A DNA stretch of 64,000 nt, from assembly GCA_963642245.1 (NCBI GenBank), contig CAVIFY010000001.1, positions 1 through 64,000 of the forward strand. Reading direction: 5' to 3'. The position numbers were made by a program, and so were the translations under genes. Origin of the DNA: CAG-217 sp963642245. Lineage in GTDB: Bacteria; Bacillota; Clostridia; Oscillospirales; Acutalibacteraceae. The notes under the pieces were generated by a model. It saw only the letters and a list, made by a program, of their open reading frames with translations, was not told the DNA's origin and searched no databases. Shown here piece by piece: positions 17,450 through 26,188 of the stretch. Positions within the stretch are counted from its first letter, which is position 1. The number at the start of each line of letters is the position of its first letter.

Positions 17450-18652
17450 ATGTTAGGATTATCTGCACTTACATGGTTTGTGATCATTGTTGCAGGCTAT
17501 GCGCTGCTGCTTTTGATTTTGCCAAGAGAATATATGTGGATCCCGTTTGTTGCGGTTGTGGTTGCCATGACGATTTTGGCCTATCACATTGTGCCGGATG
17601 AGACAGACGACCTGTATCGCTATTACGGTATGCTGGATATTATGCGAGAGCAGGGGAAGGCCGGCTTGGATTATATCGTCAATCTAAACTGGTACAACTG
17701 GAAGACCTATATTACATTCCGCTATTATTTCTATTTTCTCAGCTTTTTCCCAAATAACCGCTATTTGGCTGCGGTGACCATGTTTATCGTTTACGCCTTG
17801 ATGTTCCTGGTGATGTACAAAGCAGCCCGGCGCTATCGGGTGAGCAAAGGCTATGTGCTGCTGGGTACGCTGTTTTTCCTGTCTACCTACTGGTTTTATG
17901 ACACGGCGTCCGGTATTCGTAACGGACTGGCCTTTGCGATTGTGATCGCCTGTGCGTATTATCATTTGGTAGAAAAGCGTAATATCACCCNNNNNNNNNN
18001 GTGCCTGCTTGGCTATGTGGCGGCGTGTCTACTCCATTCCTCACCGATTTTACCGGTGGCGTTGGTGCTGCTGACCTTGTTGACCATGAAGTTTAACAGC
18101 AAGTTCATTAATATTATAATGATATTAGGACTGGCTGTTGGCGGCGCGTTTATTCAGTTCCTGTCCGGTAAATCCAATAATGAATTTATATCCTCCATTG
18201 CGGAGAAGTCTGTGAGTCATTCTGCCGATATGGGCTTGAACACAGACACCAGCTTTTTAGTCAATATCGTTACGCTGGTGATCGTGCTGATCGTGATTTG
18301 GTACTTCTCTGTCTATTTTGGGCAGGATAAGGAAGATCCCATTTATCGCTTTTATCGCTATTGCTCCACCACTGCGTTCTTTATGATTGGCTGCCTATTT
18401 AGCGCGTTGATCTTTTTGCGCTTTGCCCGGTGGATCCTGCCGATCATGGGCGCCGTGCTCTTTATGGTGGGTATGCAAAAGCAAGCGGATTTTGTGAAGA
18501 AACAACCGCTCAATTTTATTTACACCGGTGAGAAAAAAATGGTGCTGCGGGTGCGTACTCAGGGTGCCATGTTACTTGTCTACTTTGCTTATACCTGCGT
18601 GCATTTTTGGTACGCCTGCGTAGGCAGTTCGTTGATTTGGATGCATTTTTAA
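17450..18652 (+). CDS. EpsG-family polysaccharide polymerase (contains assembly gap)
   Basis: This hydrophobic protein of about 400 residues has many membrane segments. It contains the EpsG-type block HIVPDETDDLYRYYGMLD followed by TYITFRYYFYFLSFFPNNRY and STYWFYDTASGIRNGLAFAI. EpsG/Wzy proteins join lipid-linked repeat units outside the membrane. Ten N interrupt the gene; the frame is open on both sides as printed, but four residues are unknown and the true gap length may differ. It is the only polymerase candidate in the cluster. A separate gene-start pattern (AGAGGA, 7 bases before ATG) is clear. Confidence 0.8.
   Translation: MLGLSALTWFVIIVAGYALLLLILPREYMWIPFVAVVVAMTILAYHIVPDETDDLYRYYGMLDIMREQGKAGLDYIVNLNWYNWKTYITFRYYFYFLSFFPNNRYLAAVTMFIVYALMFLVMYKAARRYRVSKGYVLLGTLFFLSTYWFYDTASGIRNGLAFAIVIACAYYHLVEKRNITXXXXCLLGYVAACLLHSSPILPVALVLLTLLTMKFNSKFINIIMILGLAVGGAFIQFLSGKSNNEFISSIAEKSVSHSADMGLNTDTSFLVNIVTLVIVLIVIWYFSVYFGQDKEDPIYRFYRYCSTTAFFMIGCLFSALIFLRFARWILPIMGAVLFMVGMQKQADFVKKQPLNFIYTGEKKMVLRVRTQGAMLLVYFAYTCVHFWYACVGSSLIWMHF
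17991..18000. other. Assembly gap (ten N)
   Basis: A run of ten N lies within the EpsG-like gene. Ten is a common placeholder length, so the real missing sequence may be shorter or longer. The same reading frame continues on both sides. Confidence 0.98.
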
Positions 18653-18661
18653 GGAGCGTTT

Positions 18662-19696
18662 ATGACCATTAGCGTAATTGTTCCCATTTATAAAGTGGAA
18701 GCCTATCTTAGCCAGTGCGTGGACAGTATTTTGGCCCAGACTTACGCGGACCTGGATATTGTGCTGGTGGACGATGGCTCACCGGATAATTGTCCGGCCA
18801 TTTGTGACGCCTATGCCCGCCGGGACACGCGGGTGCAGGTGGTGCATAAGCCCAATGGCGGTTTAATGTCCGCACGCCAGGCCGGTTTGCGGGTGGCAAA
18901 AGGGGCGTATGTCGGTTTTGTAGACGGCGATGATTGGATCGAGCCGGATATGTATGCCCGCTTTGCGGCGGCGATTGACCAGTATGCGCCGGATATGGCC
19001 CTTTGCGAGTTCTATTATGCCTTTGAGGACCATAACGAGCCAAGCACCCAGCACTTGCAGCGGGCGTATTATACGAAAGCGCAGTTGGCGCAGGAGATCT
19101 ATCCCACCATGCTGTACCACGCGCCTTATTATTCCTTTGGCATCAACCCGTGCTGTTGGTCCAAGGTGTTCAAAAAGGAGCTGCTGGAGCAGTGCCTGTA
19201 TCCGGTCACACCGAAGGTGAAGATCGGCGAGGACGCCGCGTTTACTTATCCCTGCCTGCTGGCGGCAGAGAGCCTGGCGTATGTGGACGGCTGCTTGTAC
19301 CATTATCGCAATAACGCCCAGTCTATGACGGCTGCGTTTGACCCGCGTTTAACGGAGACGATTTTTATTCCACTGGATATTTTGCGGACATATTTTGATA
19401 CAGATGACCGGGCGCTTTTTGCCCAGTACCAAATGTATGCGGCTTATCTTTTGCAGCTTTGGGTGCGCAATCAGGCGTCGCTGGACTGTGGTTTGGATCG
19501 TAAAGGTCTGAGGCTGTCCTGCGCCAGGGTTTGCCAAAAGCAGGAACTGCGGGCACTGCTGGCGTCTGTTCCCGGTGCCTTGCCAAGACAGGTAGCGGTT
19601 GCGGTGCATGCTGTGCTGCGGCAAAGGCCGGGTCAGCTGTATCTGCTGATCAAAGCCTGGAATTTGTATTACAAATTGCGTAGTGGGAGAGCATGA
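18662..19696 (+). CDS. Glycosyltransferase family 2
   Basis: The 344-residue GT-A transferase begins TISVIVPIYKVEAYLSQCVD. It has the nucleotide-binding VLVDDGSPDNC and a DxD motif in VGFVDGDDWIEPDMY. A variable acceptor half contains CCWSKVFKKELLEQ and IGEDAAFTYPCLLAAE. It starts behind AAGGAG after the polymerase gene. It is related to the three GT2 enzymes that follow but is the most divergent of the four. It should act on the cytosolic face during repeat-unit assembly. Donor unknown. Confidence 0.9.
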   Translation: MTISVIVPIYKVEAYLSQCVDSILAQTYADLDIVLVDDGSPDNCPAICDAYARRDTRVQVVHKPNGGLMSARQAGLRVAKGAYVGFVDGDDWIEPDMYARFAAAIDQYAPDMALCEFYYAFEDHNEPSTQHLQRAYYTKAQLAQEIYPTMLYHAPYYSFGINPCCWSKVFKKELLEQCLYPVTPKVKIGEDAAFTYPCLLAAESLAYVDGCLYHYRNNAQSMTAAFDPRLTETIFIPLDILRTYFDTDDRALFAQYQMYAAYLLQLWVRNQASLDCGLDRKGLRLSCARVCQKQELRALLASVPGALPRQVAVAVHAVLRQRPGQLYLLIKAWNLYYKLRSGRA

Positions 19697-20658
19697 TGGA
19701 TTGCGGAAAAGTCAGCGTGATCGTACCGGTCTATAAAGCGGAGCCGTATTTGGATCAATGCGTGCAGAGTATTATAGATCAAACTTACGAAAATTTAGAA
19801 ATCATCTTAGTGGATGATGGCTCAACCGATAACTGCCCGGCCATGTGCGATGCCTGGGCGGCGAAAGATAGCCGCGTGCAGGTGATCCACAAGGAGAACG
19901 GCGGCGTATCTACTGCGCGTAACGCCGGATTGGATACGGCAACCGGCAGCTATATTATGTTTGTAGACGCGGACGATCGGCTTGAGCCGACCGCTGTAGA
20001 AATCCTGCTGGAACTGGCGGTAAGCACCGGGGCGGATATTGTTGTTGGTAACTACTATTTTGATTATGTTGACAAGAGCGATTCGCAGCCGTTAGCTGCT
20101 GAAAAGCAGATTTGGAAGCAGGATGAAATCGTGCGCGCATATGTGCTGGACCATATTCGTCCGGAAGTGCACAACAAATTGTATGCCGGAGCCAGTATAG
20201 GCGATTTGCGCTTTGATCCATCGATCGGTTATGGCGAGGATTTACTGTTTAATTACTACGCTTTTTCAAAGGCGCGTGTTGTGGCGCAAACCGATGTGTG
20301 CTGCTATCATTATTTGCAGTCCAGCGGCAATTCATCTACAACGGCCTATATGACAAAAAATCGTGCAGAGAGCTACCGCGTTACTGCGGAAATCGTAAAG
20401 GATCTGCGCGAAACACCCTTTGTGTCATTGGCTGTTTGGCGCCATGTGCGCACGGTGTATGCGTTGCTTTCTCGCGTGTGTAATACGCAGGGCAAAGCGT
20501 ATTTTGAACCTTATTTTGCAATTTACCGGGATGAAATTCTTGCGCACAAATCAGAAATTTTAGTCAGTGTGCAATATTCCGCAAAGCAAAAGGCAGCTAC
20601 GGCACTGCTGTGGCTGGCACCAAAAGCATTTGTGCAAATTTCTAAACGGTTTTTATAA
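19693..20658 (+). CDS. Glycosyltransferase family 2
   Basis: The 321-residue GT2 enzyme has N-terminal blocks KVSVIVPVYKAEPYLDQCVQ, ILVDDGSTDNCPAMCDAW and the DxD site MFVDADDRLEP. The C-terminal half is distinct (EVHNKLYAGASIG, IGYGEDLLFNYYAFSKA). The gene overlaps the previous one by four bases. DNA for the N-terminal block is nearly identical to that of the next GT2 gene, including 46 unbroken identical bases, which suggests a recent tandem duplication or gene conversion. Confidence 0.9.
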   Translation: MMDCGKVSVIVPVYKAEPYLDQCVQSIIDQTYENLEIILVDDGSTDNCPAMCDAWAAKDSRVQVIHKENGGVSTARNAGLDTATGSYIMFVDADDRLEPTAVEILLELAVSTGADIVVGNYYFDYVDKSDSQPLAAEKQIWKQDEIVRAYVLDHIRPEVHNKLYAGASIGDLRFDPSIGYGEDLLFNYYAFSKARVVAQTDVCCYHYLQSSGNSSTTAYMTKNRAESYRVTAEIVKDLRETPFVSLAVWRHVRTVYALLSRVCNTQGKAYFEPYFAIYRDEILAHKSEILVSVQYSAKQKAATALLWLAPKAFVQISKRFL

Positions 20659-20667
20659 AGGAGAAAA

Positions 20668-21624
20668 ATGCAAGGATCAGTTGTCAGCGTCATTGTGCCT
20701 GTTTACAAAGTGGAGCCGTATTTGGACCGCTGCGTGCAGAGTATAGTGGGCCAAACTTACAAAAATTTAGAGATCATCTTGGTGGATGATGGCTCAACCG
20801 ATAATTGCCCGGCCATGTGCGATGCCTGGGCGGCGAAAGATAGCCGCGTGCGGGTAATCCATAAGGAAAACGGCGGTCTGTCCTCTGCAAGAAATGCAGG
20901 ACTGGAAATGGCGACCGGCGCGTTTTTGCAATTTACAGACAGCGATGATTGGCTGGAGCCGGAGATGATCGCTTACTTAGTAGATTTGGCAGAGCGAAGT
21001 GAAGCCGATGTTGTCCGTTGCGGATATTTTGAAAGCTATGAGAGAGATGAGCCGGATTGTCCTGTAGGCGAGTCGCGGTGTGTGCATCCGGATGCTGCGG
21101 ACCAAATCATCGACTTGATGAACGATGGCTATTTAAGCGGCGTTGTGTGGAACAAGTTATATAGACGGACGGTTGTAGGTAATGTGCGGTATGATCCGGC
21201 TGACGGCTGCTCGGAGGATATTCTCTATAACTTCCGCGTACTATCCAAAACGCAAAAGGTGGTTTATGGAGATAAGCCTTTGTATCACTATGCTGTGCGC
21301 ATGGATTCCATTACCAACGATGTGTTTAAGCCGGAAGCTTTCTCTATCATTCGTGCCAAGCACATTATAATGGGAGCGCATAAAGATGATGCGCAAGTTC
21401 GGCCCTATTGCCTGAAAGGCTATCTGAATTCTGCCATGATCGTGATGAACAATATGCTCAGCAGCGGGCAGTGCCTGGAGTATTATCCCGGTCTGCGGGC
21501 GGAGATATTAAACTACAAATGGACGGTGTGGCGCTCCTCTTTGTATGGAGCGAGAGATAAGGCAAAAATGCTGTTGCTGGCCCTGTCGGCCAAACTCTAT
21601 CGCAAGGCTGTGCCTAAAAAGTAG
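20668..21624 (+). CDS. Glycosyltransferase family 2
   Basis: This 318-residue GT2 enzyme is a close paralogue of its upstream neighbour over about the first 90 residues (VVSVIVPVYKVEPYLDRC, ILVDDGSTDNCPAMCDAW). It then diverges. Its acidic site is QFTDSDDWLEPEM, a DSD in place of DxD with Ala. The C-terminal half contains VVWNKLYRRTVVGNVRYDP and CSEDILYNFRVLSKT. A clear AAAGGAG precedes the ATG. Conserved donor half plus divergent acceptor half fits duplication followed by change in linkage specificity. Confidence 0.9.
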   Translation: MQGSVVSVIVPVYKVEPYLDRCVQSIVGQTYKNLEIILVDDGSTDNCPAMCDAWAAKDSRVRVIHKENGGLSSARNAGLEMATGAFLQFTDSDDWLEPEMIAYLVDLAERSEADVVRCGYFESYERDEPDCPVGESRCVHPDAADQIIDLMNDGYLSGVVWNKLYRRTVVGNVRYDPADGCSEDILYNFRVLSKTQKVVYGDKPLYHYAVRMDSITNDVFKPEAFSIIRAKHIIMGAHKDDAQVRPYCLKGYLNSAMIVMNNMLSSGQCLEYYPGLRAEILNYKWTVWRSSLYGARDKAKMLLLALSAKLYRKAVPKK

Positions 21625-21632
21625 GTGACTGT

Positions 21633-22535
21633 ATGCAAAAGCACGCATATATGATTATTGCGCACAATGAATTTGACCTGCTGGAGACGCTGGTGCGGTT
21701 GTTGGATGATCCCCGCAATGATCTGTATATCCATATCGACGCCAAGGTGCAGGACTTTGATTTTGCGCATTTTCAGGGACTGGTGCAGCACGCAGGATTG
21801 CAGTTTACCCCGCGGCGTCTGTCCGTGACCTGGGGCCATTCTTCTCAGGTTATGACGGAACTGCTTTTGCTGCAAACGGCAGTGGCAGGGGAGGACCCGG
21901 CGCAGCCCTATGCCTATTACCATTTGATCTCCGGCGTGGATCTGCCCATCAAATCTAACGACGAGATACACGCCTTTTTTGCGCAGGACGGCGGCAAAGA
22001 GTTTGTGCACTTTTCAAAAAACGAGCCAGATACGGGCTTTGCCACCCGCATTCGGTACTACCACCTGTTTCGCAAAAAGCGAAACGGATTTACAAAGGTA
22101 CTGGCGCAAATTGCTTTCCGCTTGCAGGTGCTGCTGCGGGTTGACCGTCTGAAAGGGCAGGGCCTGACCGTGCAAAAGGGCACCAACTGGTTTAGCATTA
22201 CCGGTGCGTTTGCCAAGTATATTGTCAGTCAGGCGGACCGGGTCGAACGGCTGTTTGCCTATTCTTATTGCGGGGACGAAGTGTTCGTCCAGACTATGCT
22301 GGTGAACTCACCCTTTGCCGCCAACTTGTATATGCCAAATTGCAATAACGACCAGATGGCTTGTGCCCGACTGATCGACTGGGAGCGAGGCCGTCCGTAT
22401 GTGTTCCGTATGGCAGATCATGATGAAATTATGCGTTCTCCGGCTATGTTTGCCCGCAAGTTCAGTATGCAAACAGACCCGGAGATCGTAAGAGCGATAC
22501 AGGTTGAAATCGAGGAGAAAAATTATGCAAAATGA
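21633..22535 (+). CDS. Beta-1,6-N-acetylglucosaminyltransferase-like (GT14)
   Basis: The 300-residue protein begins HAYMIIAHNEFDLLETLV and continues with DLYIHIDAKVQDFDF. It has YHLISGVDLPIKSNDEIHAF and GTNWFSITGAFAKYIVSQAD, followed by YCGDEVFVQTMLVNSPFA. These are the conserved blocks of the core-2/I-branching enzyme family (GT14). Bacterial members act in capsule synthesis, and the donor may be UDP-GlcNAc or UDP-xylose. It suggests a branch in the repeat unit. It sits between GT2 paralogues and overlaps the next gene by 11 bases. Confidence 0.87.
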   Translation: MQKHAYMIIAHNEFDLLETLVRLLDDPRNDLYIHIDAKVQDFDFAHFQGLVQHAGLQFTPRRLSVTWGHSSQVMTELLLLQTAVAGEDPAQPYAYYHLISGVDLPIKSNDEIHAFFAQDGGKEFVHFSKNEPDTGFATRIRYYHLFRKKRNGFTKVLAQIAFRLQVLLRVDRLKGQGLTVQKGTNWFSITGAFAKYIVSQADRVERLFAYSYCGDEVFVQTMLVNSPFAANLYMPNCNNDQMACARLIDWERGRPYVFRMADHDEIMRSPAMFARKFSMQTDPEIVRAIQVEIEEKNYAK

Positions 22536-23508
22536 GCCGCTGATCTCGGTGATCGTGCCGGTTTATAAAGTAGAACAGTATTTGGACCGATGTGTGCAGA
22601 GTATTGTGGACCAAACATATAAAAACTTGGAGATTATTTTGGTTGACGATGGCTCGCCGGATAACTGCCCGGCCATGTGTGACGCCTGGGCGGAGAAAGA
22701 CAGCCGCATTCGCGTGATCCATAAAGAGAACGGCGGTGCCGCTTCTGCGCGTAACAAAGGGCTGGATCTGCATCGGGGCGCGTATGTAACCTTTGTGGAT
22801 GCGGACGATTGGATCGATCCACAAATGATTGCGATTTTGGCCGAGAATATCGAGCACTATGGCGCGGATATCAGCGGCTGCTGGTATAGCGAGGACGGCG
22901 CAGACGGTTCTGTAAAACCGGTGGATTTGAAGGTCCAAAGACCGCTGTATCAAACCAAAGAGCCACTGAAAGACTTCTTTTGTGACGACCTTTTCTACTA
23001 TTTGCTTGTTTGGTCCAAATTATATAAGAGTTCTTTGATCGCAGAGGTTCGCTTCGATGAAACGCTGAACACCTGCGAAGACGTAATGTTTATGTACAGC
23101 GTGCTGCAACGGGACCCGGTTGTAGTGCTGGATGCGCGCACACTGTACCATTACTGCATAACGCAAAACAGTCTGACACGGCCGGCGCAGGGAGCGCGGT
23201 CCATTTGGTCAGACAATGTAACGGTGGACGCTACAATTTTTCAGGCGCAGCAGGATGGTGCCTTTTATCAAGTGGCCGGAGAAAGGCTGATTCGAGTGCT
23301 TTTGTCCGGTGTACTGGATCTGTGTAAAGCAGACAGCATCAATTCCGATGCCATGGCGCAATTCATTGCTGTTTCCAAAACCCACAAAAAGGCTTTGCAT
23401 AAGGTGCGGCTACGCGCCAAAACGGCAGTGAACTGGCGGGCGTTTTCACTGTGTCCGCACCTGTACTCTAAAATGCTGCGCGCTTACTTGACAGTGGCTT
23501 CAAGATAG
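22525..23508 (+). CDS. Glycosyltransferase family 2
   Basis: Start at ATG 22525 (MQNEPLISVIVPVYKVEQYL) behind GAGGAG gives 327 residues. The N-terminal half again matches the GT2 paralogues upstream (ILVDDGSPDNCPAMCDAW, TFVDADDWIDPQM). The C-terminal half is different (VWSKLYKSSLIAEVRFDE, NTCEDVMFMYSVLQRDP). The DNA similarity to the 19693 and 20668 genes is high but lower than between those two, so this is an older copy. The 24 bases after the gene lead directly into the pyruvyl transferase ribosome site. Confidence 0.9.
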   Translation: MQNEPLISVIVPVYKVEQYLDRCVQSIVDQTYKNLEIILVDDGSPDNCPAMCDAWAEKDSRIRVIHKENGGAASARNKGLDLHRGAYVTFVDADDWIDPQMIAILAENIEHYGADISGCWYSEDGADGSVKPVDLKVQRPLYQTKEPLKDFFCDDLFYYLLVWSKLYKSSLIAEVRFDETLNTCEDVMFMYSVLQRDPVVVLDARTLYHYCITQNSLTRPAQGARSIWSDNVTVDATIFQAQQDGAFYQVAGERLIRVLLSGVLDLCKADSINSDAMAQFIAVSKTHKKALHKVRLRAKTAVNWRAFSLCPHLYSKMLRAYLTVASR

Positions 23509-23550
23509 CGCGCCGTAAAAACTTGAAATCATTTGTACCGAGGAAAAGCT

Positions 23551-24636
23551 GTGAACAGAAAAAAGATAGGAATTGTCACCATCACAGGTCAGGCCAATTA
23601 CGGCAACCGATTGCAAAATTATGCAATGGATCAAATATTAAAGGCCTTTTGTGCAGATGTTGTTACGCTAGAAGATCCGCCAGAACATCCTTTTTCAATA
23701 AAGTATTGGGTTAAACAAGAAGTAAAGCGCATTTTTGGATTGCGGGACGGCTATATGCTGCGTCGCTTTCGACGGTTTGAGAAATGGGATAAACGCCATT
23801 TGCAATGGCAGGATTATCACCGGGCGGACGATTGCGATTATGTAGTGCTTGGCTCCGATCAAATTTGGAACCCCGATTTTTGGTTTGTGCGTGAAGCGTT
23901 GGATTTTTATTTTGGCGCCTTTGCTGAACCGCAAAAGCGGATCGCCTATGCGGCAAGCATTGGTATAGATCAAATTCCAAAAGAGTTAGAGGACAAGTAT
24001 ATACAAGAATTATCGGCACTTAAATCTATTTCTGTTCGAGAAAAACAGGGTGCACAAATCATACAAAATCTGACCGGTAGATCCGTCCCGGTGGTGCTGG
24101 ATCCGACTATGCTGCTGACAGAACAGGCGTGGACAGCACTGGAGAAGAAGCCGAACTATAGGGTGAAAAAGCAATTTTTACTGACCTATTTCTTAGGTGC
24201 GCTTTCTACAGAACGGCAAGCGTTTATTCAAAGCATTGCGGATCAGTACGATTTGCAATGGATCGCTTTAGATAGCGAATGGGTGGATAAGCCCCAAAAT
24301 TTGGCGCACTATATGACCACGCCGGATGAATTTATTTGGTTGGTGCATCACTGCCAGCTGGTGCTGACGGATTCGTTCCACGGCAGTGTGTTTTCCGTGC
24401 TGTTTGATAAGCCCTTTCGCTGTTTTGATCGCGAGGAAAATGGTATGGAGGATATGGGTAGCCGAATGGACACGCTCTTTGGCAAATTCGGCATTGGCGA
24501 CTGGTGCCGCGGCTCCGTGCAGGAGGACCCGGACCATATTTTTTATAAAGACTATGCCTCTGTTCCGGCGGTTTTGGAGCGGGAGCGGCAATTTGCACTG
24601 GATTATTTGAAGAACGCATTGGAGATCCATGAGTAA
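23551..24636 (+). CDS. Polysaccharide pyruvyl transferase family protein
   Basis: The likely start is GTG 23551, 6-7 bases after CCGAGGA, giving 361 residues starting NRKKIGIVTITGQANYGNRL. Family features are NYGNRLQNYAM near the N-terminus, YVVLGSDQIWNPDFW and ISVREKQGAQIIQNLTGRSV. They continue with PVVLDPTMLLTEQAW and VLTDSFHGSVFSVLFDKPF near the C-terminus. The family adds ketal-linked pyruvate from phosphoenolpyruvate to sugars of exopolysaccharides, though several members do other sugar modifications. Base composition here is a little more AT-rich than the flanking genes. Confidence 0.87.
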   Translation: MNRKKIGIVTITGQANYGNRLQNYAMDQILKAFCADVVTLEDPPEHPFSIKYWVKQEVKRIFGLRDGYMLRRFRRFEKWDKRHLQWQDYHRADDCDYVVLGSDQIWNPDFWFVREALDFYFGAFAEPQKRIAYAASIGIDQIPKELEDKYIQELSALKSISVREKQGAQIIQNLTGRSVPVVLDPTMLLTEQAWTALEKKPNYRVKKQFLLTYFLGALSTERQAFIQSIADQYDLQWIALDSEWVDKPQNLAHYMTTPDEFIWLVHHCQLVLTDSFHGSVFSVLFDKPFRCFDREENGMEDMGSRMDTLFGKFGIGDWCRGSVQEDPDHIFYKDYASVPAVLERERQFALDYLKNALEIHE

Positions 24637-26188
24637 CGACAGCAGAACGAAAAACGCGGCGCGGAATTTGTTTTTCGGCACCATTACGCGGCTTTACAAT
24701 TTAATCATTCCGTTTTTAATGCGCACGGCCATGATCTACTGGCTGGGCATGGAGTATGTGGGGCTGAACAGTCTGTTCACCTCCATTTTGTCCGTACTGA
24801 ATTTGGCGGAACTGGGCGTTGGCTCGGCTATGACTTTCAGTATGTATAAGCCCATTGCCCAGCAGGACACCGCTCGGATTTGTGCCCTGATGCGGCTTTA
24901 CAAGATCTATTATCGCATTGTGGGGGCCGTTATCTTGGTAGCCGGTTTGGTGATCATTCCTGCGCTGCCTGTGCTGATCAAAAAAGATCTGCCCCCGGGC
25001 ATCAACCTGTATGTGCTCTACCTGATCAATCTGCTGACCACGGTGGTCAGTTACTGGCTGTTTGCGTACAAAAACTGCCTGCTTTATGCCCACCAGCGCA
25101 ACGACATTGGTGACAAGATCGGCTATATTATCAATACGGTGAAATACGGCGTGCAGTTGGCGGTGCTGTACTTTATGCGGGACTATTATGCCTTTATCAT
25201 TGTGGCGCTGCTGTCCGGCATAGTGGGGAATATTGTGACCGCTATTGTGGTGGATAGGCTATATCCCCAGTATAAGGCAATGGGCAAGCTGCCCAAGGAA
25301 GAAGTGCAGATCATCAACAAGCGCATTAAAGATCTGTTTACTTCCAAAATCGGCGGCGTGATCTATGACTCTGCTGACACGCTGGTGATCTCCGCATTTT
25401 TAGGTTTGACAGCGCTTGCCAAGTACCAAAATTACTTTTTCATTATGAATACCATTTTCGGTTTCCTTACCCTGATCACCAGCTCCAGCTTGGCGGGGAT
25501 CGGTAACAGTTTGGTGACCGAGAGCGAGGAGAAAAATTATAAGGACCTGCGGAAATTTACTTTTCTGCTGTCCTGGTTGTCGGCCTTTTGCATTTGTTGT
25601 TTTGGCTGTTTGTATCAGCCGTTTATGACCCTGTGGGTGGGCAAGGACAACCTGCTGCCCTACGGTATGGTGGTGATCCTCTGTGCGTACTTCATCATTC
25701 GCCAGATCAACAATCTGCTGAATTTGTACAAGGACGCAGCGGGTATGTGGCACGAGGATCGCTGGCGCCCGCTGATCTGCTCCCTGGTGAACCTGGTTGT
25801 GAACCTGATTTTGGTGCAGTTCTGGGGGCTTTACGGCATTTTGATCTCCACCATTATTGCTATGTTGGTAGTGGGTATGCCCTGGCTGACTCATAATCTG
25901 TTTACCGTGGTATTCCATTGCAGTTGGAAGCCCTATGTGGGCCGCACCCTGCGCTATGTGGCGCTGGCGGCGGTCTGCTGCGGCGCGTGTGTTGGCATTT
26001 GCCACTTTGTCACCCTGCCTTCGCTGATCGTGACTATGATTTTGCGGCTGCTGGTGTGCGCCGTGCTGCCTAATGGAGTGTTCTTTCTTGCGTATCGAAA
26101 GACGGAGGAATTCGTCTATTTTGCCGGGCTGCTGAACCGGCTGACCAAGGGCAAAGTGCCTGTGTTGCGGAGGTGGTCCGGTTGCTGA
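24629..26188 (+). CDS. Oligosaccharide flippase (Wzx-like, MOP superfamily)
   Basis: The 519-residue protein has about twelve to fourteen hydrophobic segments. Its N-terminus is NLFFGTITRLYNLIIPFLMR, typical of lipopolysaccharide or capsule repeat-unit flippases of the MOP exporter superfamily. It should turn undecaprenyl-linked repeat units to the outer face for the EpsG-like polymerase. It overlaps the pyruvyl transferase gene by eight bases. The transport role is well supported by family and by its position in the cluster. Confidence 0.87.
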   Translation: MSNDSRTKNAARNLFFGTITRLYNLIIPFLMRTAMIYWLGMEYVGLNSLFTSILSVLNLAELGVGSAMTFSMYKPIAQQDTARICALMRLYKIYYRIVGAVILVAGLVIIPALPVLIKKDLPPGINLYVLYLINLLTTVVSYWLFAYKNCLLYAHQRNDIGDKIGYIINTVKYGVQLAVLYFMRDYYAFIIVALLSGIVGNIVTAIVVDRLYPQYKAMGKLPKEEVQIINKRIKDLFTSKIGGVIYDSADTLVISAFLGLTALAKYQNYFFIMNTIFGFLTLITSSSLAGIGNSLVTESEEKNYKDLRKFTFLLSWLSAFCICCFGCLYQPFMTLWVGKDNLLPYGMVVILCAYFIIRQINNLLNLYKDAAGMWHEDRWRPLICSLVNLVVNLILVQFWGLYGILISTIIAMLVVGMPWLTHNLFTVVFHCSWKPYVGRTLRYVALAAVCCGACVGICHFVTLPSLIVTMILRLLVCAVLPNGVFFLAYRKTEEFVYFAGLLNRLTKGKVPVLRRWSGC

